Below, piece after piece: positions 50,626 to 60,991 of a stretch of 64,000 bases of DNA; within the stretch, counting starts at the first letter, position 1; each line of letters starts with the position of its first letter. The position numbers and the translations under genes are program-made. This stretch comes from Acheta domesticus. Lineage: Eukaryota > Arthropoda > Insecta > Orthoptera > Gryllidae. The DNA lies in NCBI GenBank assembly GCA_031308135.1, contig JAHLJT010000631.1, positions 147,504,580 through 147,568,579 of the forward strand, read 5' to 3'. The notes below the pieces were generated by a model. That model was not told where the DNA came from. It saw nothing but the letters and a program-made list of their open reading frames with translations, and ran no database searches.

Positions 50626-51870
50626 TCACAAATTTAATCTAACAACTGGTTTTACAGTTCTGCCATATCTTGATATATATTTGGATGAATCTGAAGGGGA
50701 TTGTTTTGTTGCAGTGTTCTCTATCAAGGTTGACTTAATTGGAGTTTTTCCTCTGTTGAGATCATCTGAATTGGTGAAGGGTATTTGTGATCTTTCGGGT
50801 ACATCTGCTGTTGGATCTTGAATTGTAGACTGCATTCTCCCATCTCTATCTTGATGTGGTTCCACCTTGAAGTTTGTAGTGATTGGTGTTTGTTTGGTAA
50901 TTGTGCCTTCGATCTTCGTTGGTCTGATGAAACTGGTGTTTCGTCGCATTATCGTTCCATCATCTTTCTGAATCATGTAAGAACGCTCAGTAACTGGACA
51001 TAATATTTTGCCAGAATACCATTTGTTGTCTGTGTCCCTGATCAAGATTTTCTCATCATTTCGATGTCTTTGTGATTCTTTGGCTCCGCGATCAGAATAT
51101 TTCTTCTGTTGTGCTCTTTTTTTCTCGAGCTTCTGTGATACATCGGTTTGTAGTTTAGGCTGAAGATGGTTGTTGGAAAGAGAAATTGGTGTTCTCGTAT
51201 TCCTTCCGAATAATCTTGAAGATGGAGTGCCAAGTTCTTGATCTCGAGGAGTGTTTCTTGACATTAGTAATGCCAGTTGAAGATCTTCACCACTGATGTC
51301 ACATCTCTTCACTAGTCTTTTTGCAATGTCCACATACTTTTCAGCTAATCCATTTGACCGTGCAAAATGAGAACTCGATGTAACAAGTTTGAAGTTCCAT
51401 TCCTTTGCGAATTTTGCAAATTCTCTCGATGAATATACTGCGTTGTCAGAATGAAATTCTTGTGGAACTCCATGAGTCGCGAACCAAATTTTAAATTGAC
51501 TTATCATTTCTGATGCTGTTGTTCTGGTCTTCTTCTGTACTTCATAGTATCCGCTGTAGCTGTCTGCAAGAACAAGATAGCTGTTGCTCTTGTAGGAAAA
51601 CACATCTGACGATACTATTTCGAATGGTAATTTTGGTATTTTCTTCATGATTGTTTCCTTGTGCGGTTTGCGCTGTGTATGTTGACAAGTTTTGCAGGAT
51701 TCTACCAATCTGATAACATCTTTTGTTAGACCTTCCCAAAATACGAATTGTCTAGATCTTCTAAGTGTTGCTTGTATGCCTGGATGCCCTTTGTGAATTA
51801 CTTCCAGAACTCTTGTTCTTTCGCTTTCGGGGACGAACACGCGATCTCCTTTGAAAATAAGCCCCGTCAC
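50626..51870 (-). CDS. Gypsy integrase (3' part of pol)
   Basis: A 414-residue open frame with an H2C2 zinc-binding region (HKGHPGIQATLRR … CKTCQ). The DDE catalytic core shows the first Asp in SSDVFSY, the second in FHSDNAVYS and the Glu in SNGLAEKYVD. A basic, Ser/Thr-rich C-terminal tail follows, without a chromodomain. The first Met is internal: the polyprotein continues upstream in shifted frames through 51870-51950. The longest intact piece of this element. Confidence 0.88.
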   Translation of the reverse strand: MTGLIFKGDRVFVPESERTRVLEVIHKGHPGIQATLRRSRQFVFWEGLTKDVIRLVESCKTCQHTQRKPHKETIMKKIPKLPFEIVSSDVFSYKSNSYLVLADSYSGYYEVQKKTRTTASEMISQFKIWFATHGVPQEFHSDNAVYSSREFAKFAKEWNFKLVTSSSHFARSNGLAEKYVDIAKRLVKRCDISGEDLQLALLMSRNTPRDQELGTPSSRLFGRNTRTPISLSNNHLQPKLQTDVSQKLEKKRAQQKKYSDRGAKESQRHRNDEKILIRDTDNKWYSGKILCPVTERSYMIQKDDGTIMRRNTSFIRPTKIEGTITKQTPITTNFKVEPHQDRDGRMQSTIQDPTADVPERSQIPFTNSDDLNRGKTPIKSTLIENTATKQSPSDSSKYISRYGRTVKPVVRLNL

Positions 51871-51932
51871 AATGTGATAATTCGTCTCGAAAGGTGAAGG
51901 TTCTCAATATCTGCGGTACTTGAAGAACGTCG

Positions 51933-53667
51933 TCAGGCCATCCTTGTGTTCATCATCTTTATGAGTTCCTGGCAGGTTGGATCTTCGAGTGTCGATCTTC
52001 TGAAATCTTCAGTGACGCTTTCAGACTTCGATAAAACCATTAGAACCTGAAGTTCCTCCTCATCCTCTTCATAGGAATCTTCACAATCTCTGCTGAGTGT
52101 ATCAGCAATTTTCAATTCGCTTCCTTTCTTGTATATTATGTCAGGGCTGTACTCCTTGAGATCTAGCAATATTCTTCGTAGTCTCGGTGGTGCATTCACA
52201 AGCGGTTTCTTCCAAATTGTTTCTAAAGGTTTATGGTCAGTTTCGACTGTTAATTTCTTACCCCAAACATAGTCATGAAATTTCTTACAGCCGTAGCGAA
52301 TTGCCAATGCCCCCTTAACAATCTATGGATAATCTTGTTCAGTGCTGTTTAATGATTTAGTTGCATAAGCTACCGATTGACCTTTCTGCATCAAGACTGC
52401 TCCTAATGCTTTCGATGACGCGTCGACCGATAATGTGACATCTTCTTTTACATCATAGTACCTCAAGACGGGAGTGCTGGACAGTGCTTCTTTTATTCCT
52501 TTGAACGCCTGTTCTTGTTCCGGGCCCCAAATCCATGCGACATCATTTTTCAATAAGATGCGTAGAGGAGCTGTCAATTGTGATAGACATGGAACAAATT
52601 TTCCCAAGTAATTAACCATGCCCAACAGTCTCTGTAGTTCTTTGCAATTCTTCTGAACTTTGAGCTTCTTTATCGCGTCGACTTTGGTCTCATCTATTTC
52701 AAGTCCTTTGTCTGATAAGACGTGGCCCAAAAAATTAATCCTTTGTACATTGAATAAACACTTTTCTTTGTTGAGTTTCAAGCTATTTTCATGCAGTCTT
52801 CGAAGTACTGTTTCAGTGATGTCTCGAAGTTTCTGCTCTGTACTAGCATGAATTAGTATGTCGTCCATTGCGCATTCTACGTTTGGAATGTCCTGTAGAA
52901 CCTCTGACATAATCTGCTGAAATACTTCTGGAGCTGAGGAGAGTCCAAACGGAAGTCGCTTGCAGGAATAACGGCCCCATGGTGTTGCAAAAGTTAAGTA
53001 TTCTTGCGTTCTCTCGGTGACTTATTTGCCAAAAACCTCGAGTGCAGTCCAGACGTGTGAAGTACTTACTCCCGGTGATTCTTGCTGCGATGGCTTCAAT
53101 TGTGTTTAAAGGAAAATGTCTTATTTTAATATTTTTGTTCTCGTTCGTAGGGTCGATACACAGGCGAATTTTGTCCCCTTTCTTGACGATCACTAGAGGC
53201 GATATTGCTGCTGTTGGCTTTGTGACCGGTTTGATGACGTCCATTTTTACCATTTTGTCGAGCTCCTGTTTCATTGTTTCTTTTATGGCTAATGGAATCG
53301 TTCTAGCTGGACAGATCTCGAAGCTTGGATTTTCAACAAGGTCGATGTCGTATTCGTAGCCTTTAAAACACCCCAAACCGTTGAAAATCTGCTTCTCGTC
53401 TAATTTTGGATTAATCTTAACACTCTGCACCCTAACTAACAGCTTTTCTTCTTCACAAGTCTTCTTTCCTATTATTGGTTGAACTTTTTCCTTCACAATC
53501 AAGAATTTTAGCTCAGTGTTTGTATTCTTGATCTTACATTTCAGTTCACCTATAACACTTAGCTTGTGATCACTGAATGTTACTAGCTTTTTCACTTCGG
53601 ATTGTTTTATTTCACCAATAACACCAAGTTTTTCAATTATACAACATGTTTGACAACTGCGATTCAT
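51933..53667 (-). pseudogene. Gypsy reverse transcriptase and RNase H, broken
   Basis: Three overlapping pieces. Positions 52843-53667 encode the RT fingers and palm (LIVKEKVQPIIG, IRLCIDPTNENK, FTRLDCTRGFWQI). A frameshift near 53000-53030 moves the frame to the piece 52323-52910, with catalytic MDDILIH and RNase H start VDASSKALGAVLMQ. An in-frame TAG at 52323-52325 separates this from 51933-52307 (AIRYGCKKFHDYVWG, TDHKPLETIWK, ADTLSR), the RNase H end. A protease could lie just upstream but I see no DSG/DTG motif in frame. Confidence 0.88.
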
Positions 53668-53945
53668 TGTTTTTGCTCATGTCACTGGCTTGTTTGTGTG
53701 CCAACTCACTTGCTTGACACATTTGTACTGTTCTATCATAGGTTAGGTCTGTAGTACCTAGCAATCTTTCACGTAATCTGTCATCTTTTATGCCACTGAC
53801 AATTTTGTCTTTTAACATTCGTTTCTCTAGTTCACCAAAATTGCATTTTCTTGCTTGAGTTGTTATTCGAATCAGAAACTGTTCAAAGTTTTCGTCTGCT
53901 TCTTGTACTATTTTATGAAAAACGTATGCTTCATATGTTTCATTT
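53633..53945 (-). pseudogene. Gypsy gag C-terminal remnant
   Basis: The minus strand encodes RKCNFGELEKRMLKDKIV… and RERLLGTTDLTYDRTVQMC, the pattern of the capsid C-terminal region of Gypsy Gag (CNFG.L, R.RLL). The N-terminal part is missing or unrecognisable beyond 53945. No zinc knuckle survives, and the frame runs into the RT piece with a shift. Confidence 0.7.
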
Positions 53946-54927
53946 ACTTTTAATTTTCTTTAAATTCTTCGGACAAATTTCACGTCCTGTTAGTTCTCTT
54001 TCTTGCATCTTGTTTCTTGTTTTTTCTCTGAGTGCAAATATTGTATTATTTTTGGTGTCAACTTGGTATTTGTGGTATTATTTTTGTAACAATCCTGGTA
54101 GAATTCATCTCATAATAGCACAAGGGGAATACGTTCCAAACTTCCGCCTGCAATTCTCATGCGTGGCGATTCCTCGAAATATCAGTAATGTTTTATTCTT
54201 ATGAAAGTTGATCGTGCCTACTTCGAATGTACCACCGGAAACGGAGATTATCGTAAGAGATCCGTGGGCGTTGCACCGCGCGGTCGGCTCTGCCTGTCAA
54301 CGCGGGTTGCTCTCACTTTCCTCGCTAGATGCCATGACTACTGCGCGGAATGATTTCACCGATTGCATTCCCTTCTCGCAAGGGAGAACTGCAGAACAGT
54401 ACGCAAAGAATTAGCTTGTTTAGAATACTTTCTTTAATTTAATACAAACGTTCTCGATATTATTAGGTGCTTTATACTTTCATTGTGTTATAAGTAGTTA
54501 GCACGTACGTAAAATACCCTCAACAAGCCAAAATAATAAATTCTTTCGAACTTGAAATTGCTACCACAACGGAACGGATTCTCATATTCATTATCCTCGC
54601 GCCCTCACGGACCGACCCGACTTTGCACGAGGCATGACGAAATCGAGTGTCTGCACGTTCGAAGAACGAAGCTTCGCTGACGTCACGAGACGAATTTACA
54701 CACCGTTTTGAAAACATCGATTGTTACGGTTCAACCACTAGTACGTAGCTCAGAATCTGAGTTAAGTAAACACTTTTGCTCTGGCCATAAGAGTAGATGT
54801 ACTTTGTATGTTCTGGCGCACTTCCACTATCTCAATGAATTTAGTCACAAAAAATGTCCAAATTAAATTTGAGCAAGTAGTTGCCCAATGCGCCAAGAGA
54901 AAAAGGAAGTGTAAACTAAAATCTAAT
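53946..54927. other. intergenic stretch, no gene recognised
   Basis: Mixed composition: AT-rich to 54200, then moderately GC-rich to 54720 with several CpG-containing patches (for example GACGTCACGAGACG). No protein family signature in any frame, no RNA gene, and no LTR matching 50269-50446. Confidence 0.4.
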
Positions 54928-55042
54928 TTTGACCATATACTTTTAATAATTTGACCCACTGTATAATTTTTGACCATATACTTTTAATCATTTGACCCAC
55001 TGTATTTTTGACCATATACTTTTAATCATTGGCCCACTGTAT
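54928..55042. repeat. short tandem repeat, three copies of 38-41 bp
   Basis: Three copies of TTTGACCATATACTTTTAAT(C/A)ATTTGACCCACTGTAT, with GACCAT at 54931, 54972 and 55010. Subterminal minisatellites are common in large DNA transposons, so this may lie near the end of the Polinton, but it is not proof. Confidence 0.85.
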
Positions 55043-55217
55043 TTAATAACAAGAGCAAAATACCCCCTTATTTCGTTTCTACAATCCTCATCTAAGGAGC
55101 TCCTATCTGCTGCTACTCTACTTATCCTTTTTGCCATGCCACGTTTTACACGTCACACAACTTACGAGTAGCAACACAACTTTCCGCTCCACTAGACAAG
55201 GAAGAGAGAGAGAGTAT

Positions 55218-55330
55218 TTTGAGAATAGGTCATGAACTCACTTTTCCGCCTCAATCAATTCTTAGTGTTAACATATATGGCCAATCAGAATCCACCTTGA
55301 ATTGAATTGACGGAAAGTGTATTCTCAATA
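55218..55330. repeat. imperfect foldback
   Basis: GAGAATA…CACTTTTCCG…TCAATCAATTC is matched in inverted orientation by GAATTGACGGAAAGTGTATTCTC ending near 55328, with an 11-bp insertion in the left arm. It could be a small MITE or a piece of a Polinton terminal repeat; I cannot decide. Confidence 0.45.
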
Positions 55331-55335
55331 AATAT

Positions 55336-55412
55336 GCGCCAACCCAGGATTCGAACCCGGGTCGGCTGTGCTCAAAGCCACTGCCTTTGCGACCGTAGCT
55401 ACTGAGCCAATC
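55336..55412 (-). repeat. tRNA-like (SINE-head-like) sequence
   Basis: The minus strand has an A-box-like TGGCTCAGTAG, an anticodon-arm-like GGCT…AGCC hairpin and a strong B box in CCGGGTTCGAATCCTGG with a paired T-arm. The two acceptor strands do not pair, so it is not a working tRNA; a tRNA-derived SINE head or tRNA pseudogene fits better. It is unrelated in sequence to the satellite tRNA-Ala. Confidence 0.45.
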
Positions 55413-55614
55413 CATTGTAGGACGTATAAAATTCTATATGTTACACAACGATCAACACTAGCGTAATCTATCAGCGAATGTACAAACAACGTGGAGCTGC
55501 TGTATCTTCTCTCTCTTTCTTACTCAAGGTCAACCAACGCAGCGCAGCATCGCGCGCCGTGGAAGCATGCCAAGCTTATATTACATAACTTCCGCGATTA
55601 ATACGTCCGATTAG

Positions 55615-55636
55615 TTTTATGGACCAATCCATAAAA
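55615..55636 (-). terminator. 3' hairpin 1, after the major capsid gene
   Basis: TTTTATGG / CCATAAAA, 8-bp perfect stem with 6-nt loop, 30 nt beyond the stop codon of the major capsid frame. Member of a set of five. Confidence 0.6.
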
Positions 55637-55665
55637 ACAACAATATAATTAGAATTGCAACTTAT

Positions 55666-56869
55666 CTAAAACTTTTCAATTATTTTCTCATTCTCCAAAT
55701 CATAAATCAATGTTTTGTCGCCAAGTAGGTTTACATAACAATGAGTATTAGCAGGCATATTACTCGAAAGTGTTCCACAAAGTTTAATATTATTTCTAAA
55801 GTTAATTGTTTCTCTTTTCCTCTTGCTAGCATTTATCACAAAAATAGGACTTTTGTCAATAAATGTTTCAGGATCTAACATCATTCTCGTCCTCTGTCTC
55901 ACAACTCTTTGAAACGCTGTGTATGCCTCATAAGCATTTAAATACATTTTCTTATTAATATCTAAATTCCAAAATTCAAGAGGAAAAACCTCATTCTTAC
56001 TGTTTTTCAAATACAAATTTTCTAGTTTACAATGATCGAATAGACTAGAGTCAGCATTTTGATTTTCTTTTCGATTGGTTTGAAATACGACGAATACAAA
56101 ATCAGGCATATCAAATTCCTTAGAGTTGAATTGCGTTGTTAAATCTAGTTCAAATTGTTTACCAGTTTAAACCTGAAAATTCAATACACTGATTAGTTCC
56201 AAATGTTATAGATGTTTTTCGGTTCTTTAACATCGTTCCTCTTATTTGATCAGCATAGTTAGATTGATAAACAACAATAGGCATTTTTACTGAAATGTTT
56301 TTAATTACAATTTTTCCTTCTTTTGGTGTCGTTGATGCATCACCCCATCTGAATAAACAATTATCATCATTCGCACCGCGTCTAAAAGAAATCTGTAAAC
56401 CTCCTTTCCACATTATTTCCTGGTAATCTTGAAAGAACCCAAATAGCAATTTAAGCGGAAAGAGAATTTCATTTTCCTTTCTTTGAATTTTCTCACCAGT
56501 AAAGAAACACATGCTTAACTCTTTTGTGTCATCTGACGAATAATAGGATCTAACCATAGTAGTTGAAACAATTCCTGGATGATCAATTCTTTCAATAATT
56601 GTACCATGTTTCCTAATCGTTATATCTGAAAACATATGAGGAAAGAAATTTTCCACCAGTTTAATATTTGAAGGGTAAGTAGTAAAATTTGACCCATCAT
56701 CTTTATGAACAACTTCGAATTGCATATAGCAATGAGCGTGGTGAGGATAACAAAACCCATCACCAATATTTATGTCAAAGTCAATGTTTTGATTGTACAA
56801 ATTGATATTTCCTTTTGTTCGGTCATTTGGTGGAAATGACTGGAATTCATAACTTTCTACCTTCTCCAT
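55666..56869 (-). pseudogene. Polinton major capsid protein, one frameshift
   Basis: Two frames that together look like one capsid gene of about 400 codons. The first (56159-56869, 236 residues, starting MEKVESYEFQSFPP) ends …CIEFSGLNW and TAA at 56159-56161. The second (55666-56109 by its first Met) is open upstream right up to that point in another frame and continues with FVFVVFQTNRKEN and VVRQRTRMMLDPETF. This fits a single-base indel at about 56157-56165. The sequence pattern matches Polinton double-jelly-roll capsids; the fold is inferred. The start has context TATAATAAATGG. A hairpin lies 30 nt after the stop. Confidence 0.8.
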
Positions 56870-56890
56870 TTATTATAAATATTTTTTTAA

Positions 56891-56916
56891 TTTTTATGAA
56901 TATTTATCCATAAAAA
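56891..56916 (-). terminator. 3' hairpin 2, after the fibre-like gene
   Basis: TTTTTATG / CATAAAAA, 8-bp stem, 10-nt loop, 15 nt beyond the stop codon at 56931 and about 22 nt before the next gene start (56869). Confidence 0.6.
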
Positions 56917-56930
56917 GATATTTTCATTCT

Positions 56931-57858
56931 TCACTCTTCAGTTTTAACAATTACAGTCGCATGAACAATTAACTTGTAACCAGCCTTATATCCTTTACCC
57001 TCTTTAACAGTAACATACAACCGATCACCTTTCTGGAAATAAACTTTAAAAGGATTAAAATGATTAAGACTTCTTTTCAATGACTCAGGTGGTCTTGTTA
57101 CATAAATCTCTAAATCATCTCTTAGTATGTTTGTTGATATACTTGTCACCCAACCATTATACATAACTTCGAAAAAGGGCAAACCAAAAAATTCAAATTT
57201 CCCATCATCTTTTAAAGTTCCATAAAGCACAAGAATACTTGTAATGTTCTTTTGAAAATAGTCTAAAGGAATCGGGTCTTTTAATTCCATTGGTTCAGGA
57301 AGTTCAGTAGGTTTCTTCTCTATTATCTCTTTCAATTTATTTATTTCTTCATCTAGCTGAGACTTAATAGCCATATCGTTCAATGATGCTATCTCTTTCA
57401 ATTGTTTTATTTCTTCATTTAGCTGAGACTTAATAACCACATCGCTGTCTAATATGCCTGCTCCCACTTTCCTTAATAATTTACCATGAAAGTTATAATT
57501 TCCAGATGAACCAACTTTAGGTAAAATTGCTATTAAACCTTCTGTTTCTTTTTTGTGGTCGTTCATTATACTTTCCATTTGACTTTTATTAATAGCATCT
57601 GTCGGTTCAGTTCCATCTTTCAAATGAGTAATTTTATTCCTCTTCACATTAATACGTTCGGATTCGAAGTTTAAATTCCTTCTTAACAGCACTCATACTC
57701 CTACTCATTTCTGTAACAATACGATCTCTTTTAATTAAATCATCTGATAGTTTATCTATGTTTTCCTTCAAACTACGAACTAAAGAACCTACATCTGATA
57801 AGTCAACTTCCTTAGAACTACCTTCTTCTGACTCATTACCAAACACACTTAAATACAT
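56931..57858 (-). pseudogene. fibre/spike-like protein, frameshifted
   Basis: The first frame (57649-57858) starts MYLSVFGNESEE with the shared AAATAAATG context and has a heptad-rich stretch (VRSLKENIDKLSDDLIKRD). It overlaps a second frame (56931-57692), so an indel at about 57650-57692 probably splits one gene. The second part holds NKITHLKDGTEPTDAINKSQ, which resembles the NL..P...DAVNK repeats of viral tail or fibre stalks. Two repeated IKSQL(N/D)EEI coiled-coil segments and a beta-rich C-terminal region of about 130 residues follow. A trimeric stalk with a C-terminal knob is my inference. Confidence 0.55.
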
Positions 57859-57871
57859 TTATTTAATAATT

Positions 57872-57895
57872 TTTTATGGATTTTTACCCATAAAA
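57872..57895 (-). terminator. 3' hairpin 3, after the protease gene
   Basis: TTTTATGG / CCATAAAA, 8-bp stem, 8-nt loop, starting 1 nt beyond the stop codon at 57897. Confidence 0.6.
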
Positions 57896-57896
57896 G

Positions 57897-58667
57897 TTAA
57901 ACTAACATATTTAATACCTCATCAAAACTCTTATCATTAGAAAGCTCATTCAAAACAAATAAACACAAATGTCCGCAAATAACAGTATTAAAATCTTGAA
58001 TCCTTTTGTCATTGTAAAATATTCTTGTGTTCTTCAAATATGTAACTATTTCTTTCGAAGGTCTCCCACCATAAGAATCAAATATGTATGAAACATTTCC
58101 TTCTTTCCAATAACAAACCCAATGTGTTCCTTCGTTTCGTGATTCATCCAAATTGACTACAGCACACTCATTTGTTAACGGATTATTAGGAAGTTCATCA
58201 GCCATAAAAACACCTCTAAAATTCTTTATATTCATTTTCCTAACAATTTCAACAATATCAAAATTAGACAACGGACTCAGTTTTTTGCCTTTGAGTTTTT
58301 TTGACTTCTTAATTCCAGTACCTTTCTTCTCCATAGCTAAGTTGTGTCGTTTCATTTCTTCAAGTTCGCTCTTATTTTTGTGAACGTCTGAAACGGTTTT
58401 AGCAATAGCAGCAGCACCACCAGCAACACTTCCTATTGCACCGATAGCAGCTAAAATTGCAGGTATTGTAAAAATAAAACCACCAACATGTTTCTTTTCT
58501 TTTACTAATTTTTTCATCTGTGCTACACTTAAAGTTAAAGTCATACCTTGACCCTTTGCTAAACATTTCTCTTTTTCGCTTATTTGTTTCTTGATTAAAA
58601 TGTGGTCAATATTCATTACTCTCAACTCATTCTCACTCAACTTAAACGAAGCTCCATTAACAGCCAT
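57897..58667 (-). CDS. pX-like / adenain-type cysteine protease fusion
   Basis: 256 residues, intact. Residues about 61-92 form a glycine/alanine-rich hydrophobic segment (GGFIFTIPAILAAIGAIGSV) followed by a lysine-rich linker, like adenoviral pX/pVI-type membrane-active or core peptides. Residues about 135-256 are a C48/C5-type protease: His182 in GTHWVCYW, Asp197 in FDSYGG, Gln224 and Cys231 in CGHLCLFVL, the expected His-Asp-Gln-Cys order. In Polintons this enzyme is taken to process capsid proteins during maturation. Start context is TTTAAATAAATGGC; the 3' hairpin abuts the stop. One of the few undamaged genes here. Confidence 0.88.
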   Translation of the reverse strand: MAVNGASFKLSENELRVMNIDHILIKKQISEKEKCLAKGQGMTLTLSVAQMKKLVKEKKHVGGFIFTIPAILAAIGAIGSVAGGAAAIAKTVSDVHKNKSELEEMKRHNLAMEKKGTGIKKSKKLKGKKLSPLSNFDIVEIVRKMNIKNFRGVFMADELPNNPLTNECAVVNLDESRNEGTHWVCYWKEGNVSYIFDSYGGRPSKEIVTYLKNTRIFYNDKRIQDFNTVICGHLCLFVLNELSNDKSFDEVLNMLV

Positions 58668-58684
58668 TTATTTAAAGAAAAAAA

Positions 58685-58710
58685 CTTTTATGAACCATTA
58701 TTCATAAAAG
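58685..58710 (-). terminator. 3' hairpin 4, after the PLA2-like gene
   Basis: CTTTTATGAA / TTCATAAAAG, 10-bp perfect stem, 6-nt loop, 28 nt beyond the stop at 58738 and 18 nt before the protease start. The longest stem of the set. Confidence 0.65.
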
Positions 58711-58737
58711 CATAATCTAAGTTTAACAACTAACTAT

Positions 58738-59031
58738 TTATAAACCCCAACCCATTTTCCTTTTCGTATACATAATACCAGCAACACCTGCCGATGCTAA
58801 TTTTTCTTTCCAATCTGAATCTTTACTAAATACATTAACTAATGCTTTGTCTTGTAGAACTTTATCTGCTTCGTGTCTTTTGCTTAATTCTTTGTTTTCG
58901 TGATAAGCTATATCGTGTTCTTTACAAGCCTCATCTAAATTATTAATACCTTCATCACCTCTTTCTAATCGTTCTTTTAACTTAGTAAACGGCCCGCAGT
59001 ACCTGTATCCAGGAATATGAAGCTCAGGCAT
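58738..59031 (-). CDS. parvovirus VP1-type phospholipase A2-like protein
   Basis: 97 residues from the first ATG. PGYRYCGPFTKL is the calcium-loop signature (YxGP), and DEACKEHDIAY (His39-Asp40) is the catalytic HD motif, the pattern of the PLA2 domain of parvovirus VP1. In virions such domains help breach the endosomal membrane, so this is probably a structural or accessory virion protein. The frame stays open for about 90 bp upstream of the ATG and encodes residues (KKYGKGIINWALNNL) that look like the usual family N-terminus. The true start may therefore be lost or the upstream part frameshifted. Its start lacks the AATAAATG context (TTAAAATG). Confidence 0.8.
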   Translation of the reverse strand: MPELHIPGYRYCGPFTKLKERLERGDEGINNLDEACKEHDIAYHENKELSKRHEADKVLQDKALVNVFSKDSDWKEKLASAGVAGIMYTKRKMGWGL

Positions 59032-59067
59032 TTTAAGATTATTTAAAGCCCAATTAATTATTCCTTT

Positions 59068-60220
59068 ACCATATTTCTTATTTCCCAGAACGATGGTGGT
59101 AACATGTTTAAGAATTTTATTACGTATGATGTGCCTTTAGGATTATTAACTACAAAATCATTGAACTTGGAAGATAGCATTTCATTATAGAGACTTTTTC
59201 ATTTCGATAATTATTATTACCTGCTTTCTCTTCCCCGTCGATAACAGCCAAACGATCAATTAAGTCTCTAACATCATTCATCCAAACATATTCAACCGGT
59301 AACTCATTATATTCTTTAACAAAGCCTTCTCCGCATTTTGGTGTTCTTCTCCTTGGTGTACTAGTTTCGAAACTTGATTCTCCTTCGAATGTTGAACTGC
59401 TTTCGTTTGTGCATGTTTTTCCTAAAATGTGCTTTATTATTGATTTGTATTTCGCTTCTTTACTTGCTCTCGGTTTACCTTTACAAAATATTGCATTTGT
59501 TCCAAGTAAAATTTCAGCATAATTCTGCATATCATCTTCTTCAAATTTTGAGTCAAGATCCTCCATAGTAATATCCTTTTGAGTAAGAAGATTCATTAAA
59601 CCATTAGTGGCTTCATATGTTTTTCCTAGTACACTTAACTGATCAATTTGTCTTCCACCAATTGTTAATGTGCTAAATTCTACAGGTTCGTCACCAATAT
59701 ATTTTTCTGCACCTTGTGATTTTAAGCCGAAAGTTTTGTCGTTGCAGTTGTTCAGGTATTTTAATAATCGTAATCCTATAAACGTTGGTTTTCGTTTTGG
59801 AGTTGCGCCAAGTTCTTGTGATTCTTCATCTTGTTGATAATCACGAGCCATTTGGTTTGCTATGTATTTCATTTCTCTTTTTTGAGTTTCTTCTGCAAAA
59901 TCACGAAGCACGTTATCTACTTCCGATTCGTTTAATGTTCTGTTGACTTCCAAATCTTCACTTGTGTTTATTAATGGATACTTTCTTAATGGAACAAGTT
60001 CTTTACTTTGATTTTCAATAGCCTTATCTAGTTTGCTTTCGAGTCTTTCGCCAAGGTTACCAATTGCATCAATCATAGGCTGTTCCTGTTTTTTGTATTT
60101 GTCATATTCATTAACTCTTTGTTTTGCCCAACCTTTAAATCTATCTCTTAAGTATTCTCTCATCTTTATTGCTTCTTCAGCTTTTTTCACATCATAAGGA
60201 TTCTTCATCTTACTAGCCAT
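59068..60220 (-). CDS. uncharacterised Polinton protein (DUF8207-like pattern)
   Basis: 356 residues to a stop at 59150. The N-terminal third is highly charged and helical (KKAEEAIKMREYLRDRFKGW). The middle has a compact region (FIGLRLLKYLNN, TFGLKSQGAEKYIG, ATNGLMNLLTQKD, YAEILLGTNAIFCK) that I associate with a conserved family in arthropod Polintons (DUF8207); this is a pattern-level memory, not a search. Near 59180-59200 the frame diverges to MKCYLPSSMIL and stops, while another frame continues with LYNEMLSSKFNDFVV up to about 59068, suggesting a late frameshift. Start context TATAATAAATGGC. Role unknown, possibly internal virion. Confidence 0.6.
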
Positions 60221-60290
60221 TTATTATATACAAAATAATTTTAAAACGTAAACATAACGTTAACATAACTTAAAACCAACCTAAACACAT

Positions 60291-60980
60291 CTATGTGAAA
60301 AGAAAGTCTTTAATTTTATTACGATATTTACCATCTTTTAGTTTTCTCGTCATATCAATCGTCATAAAACCATAGTCTTCATCCCAACACTCACTACACA
60401 TAGTTCTCAATTCATCAAAGGTTACATCACCACAAACAAAATCATCATAAATGTGTTTTAGGTTCATATTATCTTGTCTGAATAAACATAGAAAATTAAC
60501 ATTGTCTCTTACACATTGCTTTGGTACTTTGGTGTATGTTTGAGCTAAATAAAAACAATCAATATTCTTATGTCTACCACGTGTAAAGAAATCACGCACA
60601 TTATTTTGATTCACTAGCATATAATCATCAAACACTACTACAGAATTATTTTTACAGTCGTCAAGAGGTATGTCTTCTCTCGAAAATGTTGCAATTGAAT
60701 GACCTATATCTTTTTCAATTGAATTGTAATAGTCTTGTAATTGAGAGTACTTTGGTTGATTTAAGCTTGTCGAGAATATATATAAGTGTTTACCCTTCCA
60801 ATCTCACCACCCAGGAGAAAGAATAAAATTGTCAATCATTAAAGTGGATTTACCGCAATTAGAAGGACCAACAATTAAACAACGTATTGATTCAGGTAAT
60901 AGTTCACCGTTACGTTTTGTTTTTTGTTTTTCAGGTAAGCGTACATTAATATTCCAATCAACTTTCTTTCTTCTACTCAT
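60291..60980 (-). pseudogene. Polinton packaging ATPase (A32/FtsK-HerA type), one in-frame stop
   Basis: Start at 60980 (context TATAATAAATGAG). The Walker A motif GPSNCGKST lies about residues 40-48 and Walker B VVVFDDYM near 115. An in-frame TGA at 60804-60806 separates the two. Downstream of the stop the frame is open for the rest, with an RGRHKNIDCFYLAQTY segment typical of the sensor region of this family. Length without the stop would be about 229 residues, normal for a Polinton ATPase. In relatives it pumps DNA into the capsid. One nonsense change is enough to disable this copy unless read through. Confidence 0.85.
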
Positions 60981-60991
60981 TTATTATAAAG

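Larger units (their letters stand above)
50269..53945 (-). mobile_element. Gypsy-type (Ty3) retrotransposon, 5'-truncated and broken
   Basis: On the minus strand: gag remnant (53633-53945), reverse transcriptase, RNase H, integrase, a 3' untranslated stretch of about 165 bp, a polypurine tract GAGAAGGGAGA (50447-50457) and a 178-bp LTR. The order RT-RNase H-integrase is that of Gypsy elements. I find no second LTR upstream, so the 5' end is lost beyond about 53945. Breaks: a frameshift in RT near 53010, a TAG in RNase H (52323-52325) and indels at 51870-51950. It is a dead copy. Confidence 0.85.

Noticed and set aside
58153..58383. Hydrophobic plus-strand frame opposite the protease gene (also 59374-59568)
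   Set aside because: Antisense shadows of intact, family-recognised minus-strand genes.
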